In this document: positions 28,608-37,060 of the stretch, one piece after another
Numbering within the stretch: position 1 is the first letter of the stretch
Layout: every line of letters starts with the position of its first letter
Assembly: GCF_947492405.1 (NCBI RefSeq)
Contig: NZ_CANLMP010000004.1
Span: 496,001-560,000, forward strand
DNA length: 64,000 nucleotides
Source: an uncultured Aquimarina sp.
GTDB lineage: Bacteria; Bacteroidota; Bacteroidia; Flavobacteriales; Flavobacteriaceae
Direction of reading: 5' to 3'
The notes under the pieces: generated by a model
What the model was told of the DNA's origin: nothing
What the model saw: the letters and a program-made list of their open reading frames with translations, nothing else
Databases searched by the model: none
Position numbers and translations under genes: made by a program

Positions 28608-29108
28608 ATGAGAAAAATAATAGTAGTACCATTATTAATTTTACTTCCTTTTTTAGCTATTAGCCAAGATTCGCTTGATGCATTATTGGATCAATACAAT
28701 AATGAAAGCATTCCATATATCTCAGTAAAAGAATTAAGTGAGATACAAAGCGAAGTAATCTTATTAGATGCTAGAGAAATAAATGAATATAATACTAGTC
28801 ATCTACAAAATGCAATCTATGTAGGGTATGATCATTTTGATATTAATACTGTATCCAATCAAAATGTAAATAAAAAATCAAAGATTGTAGTATACTGTAG
28901 CTTAGGAATACGATCAGAAGATATATCAGAAAAATTAAAAAAAGTAGGCTATCAAAATGTTTATAATTTATATGGAGGAATTTTTGAATGGAAAAATGCC
29001 AACAATAAAGTGATTGACTCTTTAGGAAAAGAAACAGATAAAATACATGCATTTTCCAAACAGTGGGGAAAATGGTTACATAAAGGAAAAAAAGTATATA
29101 CACAGTGA
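28608..29108 (+). CDS. Exported rhodanese-like domain protein
   Basis: From the ATG at 28608 the product is 166 residues with a signal peptide (MRKIIVVPLLILLPFLAISQ) and a single rhodanese domain. The active-site loop is CSLGIRS, and the domain end YNLYGGIFEWKN is typical. A TTG 9 bp upstream is a less likely start. Its stop overlaps the next start as GTGA, so it is translationally coupled to the glycosyltransferase. An exported sulfurtransferase inside an otherwise cytoplasmic arsenosugar operon is notable; a link to thio-arsenicals is only a guess. Confidence 0.88.
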   Translation: MRKIIVVPLLILLPFLAISQDSLDALLDQYNNESIPYISVKELSEIQSEVILLDAREINEYNTSHLQNAIYVGYDHFDINTVSNQNVNKKSKIVVYCSLGIRSEDISEKLKKVGYQNVYNLYGGIFEWKNANNKVIDSLGKETDKIHAFSKQWGKWLHKGKKVYTQ

Positions 29109-29722
29109 AAGAAAAGAACCTATTAATGATTTTTACCCGAAATCCTGAATTGGGTAAATGTAAAACTCGATTAGCGGCAACCATAGGGGATCATGCCGCT
29201 CTAGAAGTTTATGAGCTATTGTTAGAGCATACGGTATCGATTACCAAAAATCTTACAGTAGCAAAACAAGTATACTATTCTACAAAAATTGGAGAGAACG
29301 ATATCTGGAATCCTACTGTTTATGAAAAACAACAACAAAAAGGAGAAGATCTTGGTGAGCGAATGTATAACGCTTTCAAAAATGGGTTTAAAGCAGGTTA
29401 TACCAATATTATTATTATTGGGAGTGATATGTATGACCTAAGTCAATCTGATATACAGAACGCATTCTATGCGCTAAAAAAAAATGATTATGTAATAGGT
29501 CCCGCAGAAGATGGAGGGTATTATTTACTAGGTATGAAAAAGTTAACTTCTCAAGTTTTTCAAAACAAATCTTGGGGAACAAATACAGTTCTTCAAAATA
29601 CATTAAACGATTTACAACATACAAATATTAAACTATTAGAAGAACGTAATGATATAGATTATTATGAAGATATAAAGGATATCTCAGTTTTTCAACATTT
29701 ATTAAGCTATCAAAATGACTAA
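29105..29722 (+). CDS. TIGR04282-family arsenosugar biosynthesis glycosyltransferase
   Basis: The 205-residue protein starts with GTG, overlapping the rhodanese stop. It has the family's nucleotide-binding block PELGKCKTRLAATIG (K20-TRL), a metal-site-like GSDMYDL, and GPAEDGGYYLLGM. The family is consistently linked to radical SAM and ArsM genes and is annotated as an arsenosugar glycosyltransferase, although biochemical proof is limited. It overlaps the next gene, a nucleoside phosphorylase, by 8 bp. Confidence 0.88.
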   Translation: MKEKNLLMIFTRNPELGKCKTRLAATIGDHAALEVYELLLEHTVSITKNLTVAKQVYYSTKIGENDIWNPTVYEKQQQKGEDLGERMYNAFKNGFKAGYTNIIIIGSDMYDLSQSDIQNAFYALKKNDYVIGPAEDGGYYLLGMKKLTSQVFQNKSWGTNTVLQNTLNDLQHTNIKLLEERNDIDYYEDIKDISVFQHLLSYQND

Positions 29723-30527
29723 ATACATTAAAGAAACTACCGAATACTTACAAGAAAAAGGATTTGACAATCCTGAAATAGGTATCATCTTAGGAACAGG
29801 ATTAGGACAATTACTGGATGAAATTGAAATTATAAAAGAAGTAAGTTATAATCACATTCCTAATTTTCCTACAGCCACAGTAGAATTCCACAAAGGAAGA
29901 TTAATCTATGGAAATTTAGCAGGTAAAAAAGTAGTGGTAATGCAAGGACGTTTTCATCTCTACGAGGGTTACTCTCTACAAGATGTGACCTATCCCGTTA
30001 GAATTATGCACCAATTAGGAATCAAAACACTTTTGGTTTCTAATGCATCCGGAGCGATTAATTTAGACTTTAAAAAAGGTGAGTTAATGCTGATTGATGA
30101 TCATATTAATCTTCAGGGAGGATCTCCATTAGCATTTAAAGGAGTGGAACAATTAGGCACTCGTTTTACAGATATGAGTGCTCCTTATGATCTTACAATT
30201 AATGCAAAATTAGAATCCATCGCTAAAGAAAATAACATTAATCTACACAAAGGCGTATATGCTTCTGTAGTAGGGCCACAATTAGAAACTCGTGCAGAAT
30301 ATCGTTATCTTAAAATCATTGGAGCAGATGCGGTAGGAATGAGCACAGTTCCTGAAATTATTGTAGCTAATCATTTAGATCTTAAAGTTGCAGCAGTATC
30401 TGTTCTTACAGACGAATGCGACCCAGACAATCTACAACCTGTAAATATTGACGAGATTATCGCTATGGCTGGAAAAGCAGAACCAGAAATGATCCTTTTA
30501 TTCAAAGAATTGATAAAATCTCTCTAA
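29715..30527 (+). CDS. Purine nucleoside phosphorylase (trimeric PNP/MTAP family)
   Basis: The 270-residue enzyme has the phosphate loop ILGTGLG, the substrate block MQGRFHLYEGY, the NASGAIN segment, GPQLETRAEYR with a base-contacting Glu (E191), and GADAVGMSTVPE. At the position where 6-oxopurine-specific PNPs carry Asn, this protein has Asp (LTDECDP, D233). The enzyme phosphorolyses purine nucleosides to base and ribose-1-phosphate. Its 8-bp overlap with the glycosyltransferase, upstream of arsM, suggests it removes adenine from a 5'-deoxy-5'-dimethylarsinoyl-adenosine intermediate. That is inference; general purine salvage is the alternative. Confidence 0.9.
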   Translation: MTKYIKETTEYLQEKGFDNPEIGIILGTGLGQLLDEIEIIKEVSYNHIPNFPTATVEFHKGRLIYGNLAGKKVVVMQGRFHLYEGYSLQDVTYPVRIMHQLGIKTLLVSNASGAINLDFKKGELMLIDDHINLQGGSPLAFKGVEQLGTRFTDMSAPYDLTINAKLESIAKENNINLHKGVYASVVGPQLETRAEYRYLKIIGADAVGMSTVPEIIVANHLDLKVAAVSVLTDECDPDNLQPVNIDEIIAMAGKAEPEMILLFKELIKSL

Positions 30528-30576
30528 ACATTAACGAATTAAGTAAGTATCCCTTCAAAATAAAGAAAACAAAAAT

Positions 30577-31545
30577 ATGAGCTATTTAGAAACCACGCAT
30601 GATGTATACAAAGAAGCAGCATTAACTCCTGATGTAGGTTTATGCTGTACCACAAATCCTATTTGGGAACTACCTGGATTAAAAATCCCAAAAATCATGC
30701 AAGAAATGAATTATGGCTGCGGAAGTACGGTAAATGCTCGTGATTTAACCAACAATCCAAAAACACTTTATGTTGGTGTTGGTGGTGGAATGGAATTATT
30801 ACAATTTTCATATTTCTCTCGTCAAAAAGGAGGTGTAATTGGTATTGATGTAGTACAAGAAATGCTAGATGCTTCTCGCAAAAATTTTAAAGAAGCAGAA
30901 GAACAAAATGAATGGTTCAAGAGTGAGTTTGTCGACCTAAGGTTTGGTGATGCTCTAAATCTTCCTGTAGAAGATAATAGTATCGATGTTGCTGCTCAAA
31001 ATTGTTTGTTCAATATTTTTAAAGCAGAGGATTTAAAAAAAGCGATCGAGGAAATGTATCGAGTATTAAAACCTCACGGTAGATTAGTGATGAGTGATCC
31101 CACTTGTGAGCAACCTATGAATGATACCCTAAGAAACGATGAACGATTAAGAGCTTTATGCCTAAGTGGTAGTTTACCAATTGCCGAGTACGTTAAAGCA
31201 TTAACAGATGTTGGTTTTGGAACTATAGAAATTAGAGCACGTAAACCATATCGTATTTTGGATCCTAAAAATTATGAAACCGATGAATTAATCTATATAG
31301 AATCTATCGAAGTTGCTGCAATCAAAGATCCTATGCCAGAAGACGGACCATGTATTTTTACTGGTAAGGCCGCCATTTATTATGGTGATGAAGATTATTT
31401 TGATGATAAAAAAGGACACGTATTATTAAAAAACCAGCCTATTGCGGTTTGTGATAAAACTGCTGGTGCTCTTGCAGATCTGGGAAGAGATGATATTTTC
31501 ATTAGCGAATCTACCTACCACTATGACGGTGGCGGATGTTGTTAA
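30577..31545 (+). CDS. arsM: Arsenite S-adenosylmethionine methyltransferase ArsM (arsenosugar type)
   Basis: The 322-residue SAM methyltransferase has a Rossmann motif (YVGVGGGMELLQFSYFS, then GIDVVQEMLDASR), the DAAQNC-like block VAAQNCLFNIF, and several Cys residues suited to As(III) binding: C23, C24 and C48, one in DPTCEQP, and a C-terminal GGGCC. The N-terminal GLCCTTNPIW and the Cys-Cys end match the ArsM subgroup found in arsenosugar operons. It should methylate arsenite to dimethylarsenite, the ArsS substrate. Last gene of the operon, followed by a strong terminator. Confidence 0.92.
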   Translation: MSYLETTHDVYKEAALTPDVGLCCTTNPIWELPGLKIPKIMQEMNYGCGSTVNARDLTNNPKTLYVGVGGGMELLQFSYFSRQKGGVIGIDVVQEMLDASRKNFKEAEEQNEWFKSEFVDLRFGDALNLPVEDNSIDVAAQNCLFNIFKAEDLKKAIEEMYRVLKPHGRLVMSDPTCEQPMNDTLRNDERLRALCLSGSLPIAEYVKALTDVGFGTIEIRARKPYRILDPKNYETDELIYIESIEVAAIKDPMPEDGPCIFTGKAAIYYGDEDYFDDKKGHVLLKNQPIAVCDKTAGALADLGRDDIFISESTYHYDGGGCC

Positions 31546-31567
31546 GCTTTTGAAACAAAAATTTTAT

Positions 31568-31606
31568 ATCCCTAAAACTGTTAACTGTTTTAGGGATTAT
31601 TTTTTT
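31568..31606 (+). terminator. Rho-independent terminator after arsM
   Basis: ATCCCTAAAAC (31568-31578) pairs perfectly with GTTTTAGGGAT (31587-31597) around an 8-base loop, followed by a T-run (31600-31606, with one A before it). It lies between convergent genes and reaches the stop codon of the minus-strand flavin oxidoreductase. Confidence 0.9.
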
Positions 31607-32825
31607 AAGCCAGTTTCTTAGCCATTGCTTTTCGGAATTCATATAATATTAAAAACATAGAACACCAAAGTGGGTTCATATTAGTTTTTAATCCTTTTCC
31701 TTTAGAAAACCGAATAAGTTGTCTAGCGTAAAAACCACCTTCCGCGGCATCTTCGAATTGTTTTAATCCAGTGCGGAGTACCAAGTTTTTAAGATTTGGT
31801 AATTCTCCTTCTAGAAATTTAGATATATCTTCTCGATTGGTAATAAAAGGACGTGCCATACCGATCAAATCCACCTCTCCATTGGATAATACTTCATTAC
31901 AAAAATCATAGGATCTAAAACCACCGGTAATCATTAGCGGCAACTTACTTATAGCTCTAATTTTCTTAGCAAAATCAATAAAATATGCTTCTCTTTGTTT
32001 GGTACTTTCTTTAAGTTCAGAATCTTCTTCATTCAATATAAAGAAAGCTAGTTTTTCATAAGTCCCTCCAGATATTTCTAGCAGATCAATCTTTTCTTGA
32101 TCTAACATCTTTATTACTTCCAGTGATTCTTCTTCGGTAAATCCTCCTCTCTGAAAATCTGCTGAATTTAACTTAACAGATATTGGAAAATCAGCTCCAA
32201 CAGCTTTTCTAACATCTCTAATAATGGTGAGTAATAATCGACTACGATTTTCTATACTACCTCCCCAATGATCTGGTCTCATATTAGTAATGGGGGATAA
32301 GAATTGACTTAATAGATACCCATGAGCAGAATGAATCTGAACCCCTGTAAAACCAGCTTCCTTGGCTAGTTTAGCAGCTTTAACAAAACGTTGGATCACA
32401 TCTTGAATATCCTGTTCTTTCATTGCTTTGGGTTTGCCAAAAAGCCCTAATTTCTTTAACTGCACTTCTGATGGTGCTAAAGGTCTATTGGTACCAAATC
32501 TATTCGTCTGTCTTCCGGAATGAGAAATCTGAACCCATATATGATTTCCATGTTTTTTACCTGCGTTAGCCCAGAATTTTAGTTTTGGTAACATTTTATC
32601 ATCGTCAAAACATACATTACCTGCAGATTCCAGATGTTTACGATCTATGACAACATTACCTGTAATTAATAGTCCTGCTCCAGTTTCCGACCAATCTTTA
32701 TACAATTGTTCGTGTCCTTCTGTAGGTTCATACCTATTATTACTAATGCGTTCGGTCATGGCAGATTTCACCAATCTATTATTTAATGTCACGCCACAAG
32801 GGAGTGTTAAAACTGTACTAATCAT
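31605..32825 (-). CDS. NADH:flavin oxidoreductase, Old Yellow Enzyme family
   Basis: From the ATG at 32825 the product is 406 residues. It has the OYE TIM-barrel signatures: NRLVKSAMTER near the start, WVQISHSGRQ, GVQIHSAHGYLLSQFLSP (with the HSAH/N-type substrate pair), NRSRLLLTIIRDVR, ISGGTYE and DLIGMARPF. The upstream ATG at 32894 adds 23 residues that do not match the family and was rejected. It binds FMN and reduces activated double bonds or other electrophiles. It converges on arsM, and its link to arsenic chemistry is only positional. Confidence 0.92.
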   Translation of the reverse strand: MISTVLTLPCGVTLNNRLVKSAMTERISNNRYEPTEGHEQLYKDWSETGAGLLITGNVVIDRKHLESAGNVCFDDDKMLPKLKFWANAGKKHGNHIWVQISHSGRQTNRFGTNRPLAPSEVQLKKLGLFGKPKAMKEQDIQDVIQRFVKAAKLAKEAGFTGVQIHSAHGYLLSQFLSPITNMRPDHWGGSIENRSRLLLTIIRDVRKAVGADFPISVKLNSADFQRGGFTEEESLEVIKMLDQEKIDLLEISGGTYEKLAFFILNEEDSELKESTKQREAYFIDFAKKIRAISKLPLMITGGFRSYDFCNEVLSNGEVDLIGMARPFITNREDISKFLEGELPNLKNLVLRTGLKQFEDAAEGGFYARQLIRFSKGKGLKTNMNPLWCSMFLILYEFRKAMAKKLA

Positions 32826-33071
32826 ATTAAAATAGTTCGATTGCAATAATACGGAATCCAACCTTAATCTACAATAACAAAATACAAGTATCAAATGACA
32901 AAAACCACTCTATTTTACTGTAATTCAAAATTATATGTAAGAATAAAACCAAAACACAGACCAAGGTTTAAAATTTTTCAGGTTGTAGTTTAACACTAAG
33001 GTTACCTCTTAGATACTATCTGAAAAAAATTAAACCAAATTTACTAATAATAACCTACTAAAATTTTAAAA

Positions 33072-33785
33072 ATGAATGCTTTAAAAACAACTGTATTAGC
33101 CTTACTTATGTCAAAATCTTTCCAGACGAAAGCTCAAGATCATATTGACCACATGGTTTGGGATCAAATTTTATTAATCAATGTTTCTAATGAAGGAAAA
33201 GTTAATTACCCTGGTTTCATAAGAGATAAGTTTTTATTTGACAAATATTTCAAATCACTATCTGAAAATTATCCAACAGAAAACTCTAGCAAGGAAGAAA
33301 AACTTGCCTATTGGATAAACCTGTACAATGCTATTGCGATGAAAATGATTATCGACAATTATCCTGTTAAATCCATAAACGATATTGAAAACCCATGGAA
33401 ACAAAAGCAAATAACTGTTGGAGGCACACCGTATAGTCTTGATGATATTGAGCATACTATCTTACGAAAAATGAATGAACCCCGAATTCATTTCCTACTT
33501 AATTGTGCCACAAAATCTTCTCCTAAACTATGGAACAGAGCGTACACTGCCAAGAACATTATGGAGGCTTTAGAAGACAAATCATATCAATTCATAAATA
33601 ACGCTGCAAAAAATGTAATTACAGATGAGAAAGTAAATATCTCGATGGTATTCCAATGGTATAAAGATGATTTTAAAGAAGGAGATATTGTATCATTTAT
33701 AAACCAATACTCAGACAAAAAAATCGACAAAATAATGGATGGAGAATATATGGAATATGATTGGAGTCTAAATGAGCGTCGCTAA
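33072..33785 (+). CDS. Exported DUF547 protein with altered Cys motif
   Basis: The 237-residue protein has an N-terminal signal peptide ending near TKAQ. The DUF547 core is visible as YWINLYNAIAMKMIIDNYP, RIHFLLNCATKSSPKLWNRA and SMVFQWYKDDF. It is a tandem paralogue of the next gene, aligning without gaps through residue 150. Where the family has the NCAS.SCP motif this copy reads NCATKSSP, so the second Cys is Ser150, while C145 remains. The biochemical function of DUF547 is not established; the fold is thought to be protease/transpeptidase-like. Confidence 0.88.
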   Translation: MNALKTTVLALLMSKSFQTKAQDHIDHMVWDQILLINVSNEGKVNYPGFIRDKFLFDKYFKSLSENYPTENSSKEEKLAYWINLYNAIAMKMIIDNYPVKSINDIENPWKQKQITVGGTPYSLDDIEHTILRKMNEPRIHFLLNCATKSSPKLWNRAYTAKNIMEALEDKSYQFINNAAKNVITDEKVNISMVFQWYKDDFKEGDIVSFINQYSDKKIDKIMDGEYMEYDWSLNERR

Positions 33786-33937
33786 AACCACCAATTACAA
33801 AATTGTAAGGAGTGGCACAAACTTTGGACTAACACCAAGTATTTAACGAATATTTAATAAAGATTTCGTTATTTGAAAACAAAAAAAGTTAAATCACAGT
33901 AGAAAACAATTAACCATTTGTAAAAAGAATATAAAAA

Positions 33938-34651
33938 ATGAAGAGCCCTAAAATAATTATATTAACATTACTTGCATTATTATCTTTTCAATCAAAGGCA
34001 CAACAAAAACTTGATCACGCAGTCTGGGATCAAATTTTGTTAATTAATGTTTCTGAAGACGGAAAAGTAGATTACAAAGGATTTATGAGGGATAGTGCTC
34101 AATTGTATGCGTATTTCACATACCTTTCAGACAATGCTCCAACCGATGCGTGGAGTAAAGAAGAAACACTAGCATACTGGATCAATGCTTACAATGCATA
34201 TACCATAAAATTAATCATAGATAATTACCCATTAAAGAGTATCAAAGACATTAAAGATCCTTGGGATAGGCAATTTTTCAAAATCGATGGTGTTTTGCAT
34301 AGTTTAAATGAATTAGAGCATAAAATTCTTAGAAAACTTGGAGACCCTAGAATTCATTTTGCCATTAATTGTGCTTCATTCTCTTGTCCAATAGTATGGA
34401 ATAGAGCATTTACAGCTAGAAATGTAGATGATGCGTTAGAAACTCTAACTAGGAATTTTATAAATGATCCTAAAAGAAATACAATAACTGAAGAAGTAGT
34501 TGAAGTATCTAAAATATTCAGTTGGTTTAAAAAAGATTTCAAAGTAGATGGAGAAGATGCTAAGGCTTTTATCAATAAGTATTCAGAAGTTAAGATTGAT
34601 AAACAAAAAAAGAAAGGATATAAAAAATACGATTGGAGTTTAAATGAGTAA
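33938..34651 (+). CDS. Exported DUF547 protein
   Basis: This 237-residue protein has a signal peptide (ending near SKAQ) and a complete DUF547 signature: YWINAYNAYTIKLIIDNYP, HFAINCASFSCPIVWNRAFT with C145 and C150, and KIFSWFKKDF near the C-terminus. It is the intact twin of the preceding gene and precedes a TIGR04283-like glycosyltransferase by 27 bp, so it is likely co-transcribed with it. DUF547 genes often accompany arsenosugar glycosyltransferase genes in Bacteroidota to my knowledge, but the enzymatic role is unknown. Confidence 0.9.
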   Translation: MKSPKIIILTLLALLSFQSKAQQKLDHAVWDQILLINVSEDGKVDYKGFMRDSAQLYAYFTYLSDNAPTDAWSKEETLAYWINAYNAYTIKLIIDNYPLKSIKDIKDPWDRQFFKIDGVLHSLNELEHKILRKLGDPRIHFAINCASFSCPIVWNRAFTARNVDDALETLTRNFINDPKRNTITEEVVEVSKIFSWFKKDFKVDGEDAKAFINKYSEVKIDKQKKKGYKKYDWSLNE

Positions 34652-34678
34652 TTTTATATTCGCATAATATCCAAACTT

Positions 34679-35389
34679 TTGAAAATATCAATAATCATCC
34701 CAATTCTAAATGAAGCAGCTACAATTTGTAAGCTGCTTTCCCATTTGATACAAGTTGCAAATACTAAAGACACTATCGAAGAAATTATTATTGTAGATGG
34801 TGGAAGTGTAGACGAATCTATAAAAACCGTACAAAACTTTTCGAACACACAAAGCACTACGATTAAAGTAGTTTGTTCAGAAAAAGGGCGTGCTAAACAA
34901 ATGAATGCCGGAGCCGCTAAAGCTTCTGGAGATATCCTTTATTTCTTGCACGCTGATTCTTTTCCTCCAAAAAACTACGATCAATATATTGTAGAAGAAG
35001 TTTATAGAGAAAATGAAGCCGGATGTTTCCGAATGAAATTCGACTCTAATCATTGGTGGCTTCGTTTCCTGGGTTGGTTAACACAGTTCGAAAGTAAACG
35101 ATGTCGTGGAGGAGATCAAAGTCAGTTTATCACAGCATCATTATTCAAAAAAATAAATGGCTATGATGAAGCTTACGTAGTATACGAAGACAATGATTTA
35201 GTTGATCGACTTTTTGCAATAAACAAATTTGTTATCATCCCTAAATATGTTGTTACCTCCGCTAGGCGCTATAGAGAAGTTGGCGTTTGGCGATTACAAT
35301 ACCACTTTCTTAATATTCATATGAGAAGATGGTTAGGTGCTTCATCAGAGGATTTGTATCGATATTATAAAGAAAAAGTTGTTTCTTAA
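34679..35389 (+). CDS. TIGR04283-family arsenosugar biosynthesis glycosyltransferase (GT2)
   Basis: The 236-residue GT2-type protein begins at a TTG (MKISIIIPILNE). The GT-A motifs DGGS, FLHADS and GCFRMKFD are visible. The block FESKRCRGGDQSQFI and the ending GVWRLQYHFLNIHMRRWLGA are characteristic of the family that accompanies radical SAM/ArsM clusters. It probably transfers a sugar or sugar phosphate in arsenosugar assembly. It lies downstream of the DUF547 pair, on the far side of the OYE gene from arsM. Confidence 0.88.
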   Translation: MKISIIIPILNEAATICKLLSHLIQVANTKDTIEEIIIVDGGSVDESIKTVQNFSNTQSTTIKVVCSEKGRAKQMNAGAAKASGDILYFLHADSFPPKNYDQYIVEEVYRENEAGCFRMKFDSNHWWLRFLGWLTQFESKRCRGGDQSQFITASLFKKINGYDEAYVVYEDNDLVDRLFAINKFVIIPKYVVTSARRYREVGVWRLQYHFLNIHMRRWLGASSEDLYRYYKEKVVS

Positions 35390-35413
35390 ATCTTCTTCTA
35401 TATCTTTAGTGCA

Positions 35414-36526
35414 GTGGAAACATTAGAGATACTTTTGATCATATTACTATGTATTGGTGCCTTACAAGGAATCATTTTTGGCATTATTTTATGGCAAAAA
35501 AAAGGACTACATTATATTGCTAATCGGTTTCTAGCTACTATACTATTCTTCTTCTCCTATCGACTTATAGTAGAAACTCTAAACATTTTTGGGCTGGGGC
35601 GATACGATTTCTGGTATCACATACTATTAGAATACAATTGGATTTACGGAACACTTATCTATTTTTTTGTAAAAAGCTATGTCAATCCAAAATTCAGATT
35701 GATACGTAAAGATTGGATTCATTTCTTACCTGTATTGATAGAGTTTTTATGGAGCTTTTTTATAAAAACACAAAATTTTTATTGGGATGGCACTCGTGAG
35801 AGCCTATCCTGGTTAGGATATTGGGGCTATGTGGTATGGATGCATTACCCTACAATGTTTATCATTTCTGGAGCATTAATCATTTTTTATAGTATCAAAG
35901 CAGAAAAAATACTTAGTAATACTATTCAGATAGAAGGGTATAAAATTCTTCCAGAAAAAATTGAGTGGATCAAGAGAGTTGTTTTAGTAATGAAAATATT
36001 CTCTATAATTTATGTACTTGGGATATTAATTGATTTTTTCTTTTTCAATTTTGCTAGTAATTTTTTCTACGGGCATCCAGTCTTTATTGGAATGGCAATT
36101 ATCACTTATTGGCTAGGTCTAGAAGGTTTTGCTCGAAGAAAAGAATCTGCTTTTAAAGAAATAGCGATCATCTCTGATAAAGAAAAAGAACAATTACAAA
36201 ACATTGCTAAAACTTTAGAGGCCAAAATGGAAGAAGAGTTACTCTACAAAAATCCAGAACTCACCCTAGCTTCTCTGTCAAAACAACTTTCCGTAAAGCC
36301 TTATTTGGTTACTAAATGCTTAAACACCCTATATCAAAAAAAGTTTACTGATTACATCAACGAACTTCGTTTTGAAGAAGTAAAAAGGTTGCTTGATAAT
36401 CCCAAAAATGACAATCTTACTCTTCTTGCTTTAGCATATGAAGCAGGTTTTAATTCTAAAGCCTCTTTTAACAGAGCTGTAAAGAAAATTACCGGAAATC
36501 CTCCAAGTGCTCTGAAATCAAAATAA
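35414..36526 (+). CDS. Membrane-anchored AraC-family regulator
   Basis: The 370-residue protein starts at GTG 24 bp after the glycosyltransferase. About seven hydrophobic segments fill residues 5-235 (for example LEILLIILLCIGALQGIIFG), then a cytoplasmic AraC-type double HTH occupies about 265-370 (LTLASLSKQLSVKPYLVTKC; LLALAYEAGFNSKASFNRAV; PPSALKSK). This layout is common in Bacteroidota and suggests direct membrane signal sensing. Likely targets are the small secreted proteins just downstream; that is inferred. Confidence 0.9.
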   Translation: METLEILLIILLCIGALQGIIFGIILWQKKGLHYIANRFLATILFFFSYRLIVETLNIFGLGRYDFWYHILLEYNWIYGTLIYFFVKSYVNPKFRLIRKDWIHFLPVLIEFLWSFFIKTQNFYWDGTRESLSWLGYWGYVVWMHYPTMFIISGALIIFYSIKAEKILSNTIQIEGYKILPEKIEWIKRVVLVMKIFSIIYVLGILIDFFFFNFASNFFYGHPVFIGMAIITYWLGLEGFARRKESAFKEIAIISDKEKEQLQNIAKTLEAKMEEELLYKNPELTLASLSKQLSVKPYLVTKCLNTLYQKKFTDYINELRFEEVKRLLDNPKNDNLTLLALAYEAGFNSKASFNRAVKKITGNPPSALKSK

Positions 36527-36651
36527 TAAAGGTTTCAATTAAAAAATTGCGCCATTTATTTCTCTAAAAATCCGTCTCATTTAGCAAATTGAAACGATTC
36601 TTTTCTGCATTTGATCAATATTTGTTTCAAATAAATTCTAAAATCAGAAAA

Positions 36652-37053
36652 ATGAAACATCTCACGATCTTAAAAAAAGTAAGTCTACTTATTCTTTTCA
36701 TGACTTCTCTCTCAAGCTTTTCCCAGGAAAACAATAAAAATCTAAAGTTACTAGTTGGCGAATGGCAATTGGATATGAGTCCGCAGGATAAAACAGATAC
36801 CAATTTTGCTATGATGCGCATAAACAAAATAGATGCTAATTCAGTACAGGGAACATTTTATAGAGAAGGAGTTGAAATAAAAGAAGGAAAAATTAATACA
36901 CAACGAGACGTTATTTATGTTGCCCTCATTTCTGGTGACAATAGCGGAAGTTATAATACTAGCTTTTACTACAAAGACGGAAAACTATATGGTTCTACAC
37001 ACGCTGTTGAGAGAGGGTTTTTAGCCGTTTGGATTGCTGAAAAAATAAAATAA
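36652..37053 (+). CDS. Small secreted protein, function unknown
   Basis: From the ATG at 36652 the product is 133 residues with a signal peptide (cleavage near SLSSFSQ). The mature part contains LVGEWQLDM and SYNTSFYYKDGKLYGSTH, reminiscent of lipocalin-like or DUF-type beta-barrel proteins that begin with a G.W motif. A TTG at 36589 would add 21 residues before the signal peptide and was not chosen. The next gene starts 8 bp after its stop, so they form an operon. No family was recognised with confidence. Confidence 0.75.
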   Translation: MKHLTILKKVSLLILFMTSLSSFSQENNKNLKLLVGEWQLDMSPQDKTDTNFAMMRINKIDANSVQGTFYREGVEIKEGKINTQRDVIYVALISGDNSGSYNTSFYYKDGKLYGSTHAVERGFLAVWIAEKIK

Positions 37054-37060
37054 TAAGATT

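Noticed and set aside
32826..32894. A longer N-terminus for the Old Yellow Enzyme homologue
   Set aside because: The additional 23 residues do not fit the family, which begins with the segment at the ATG at 32825.
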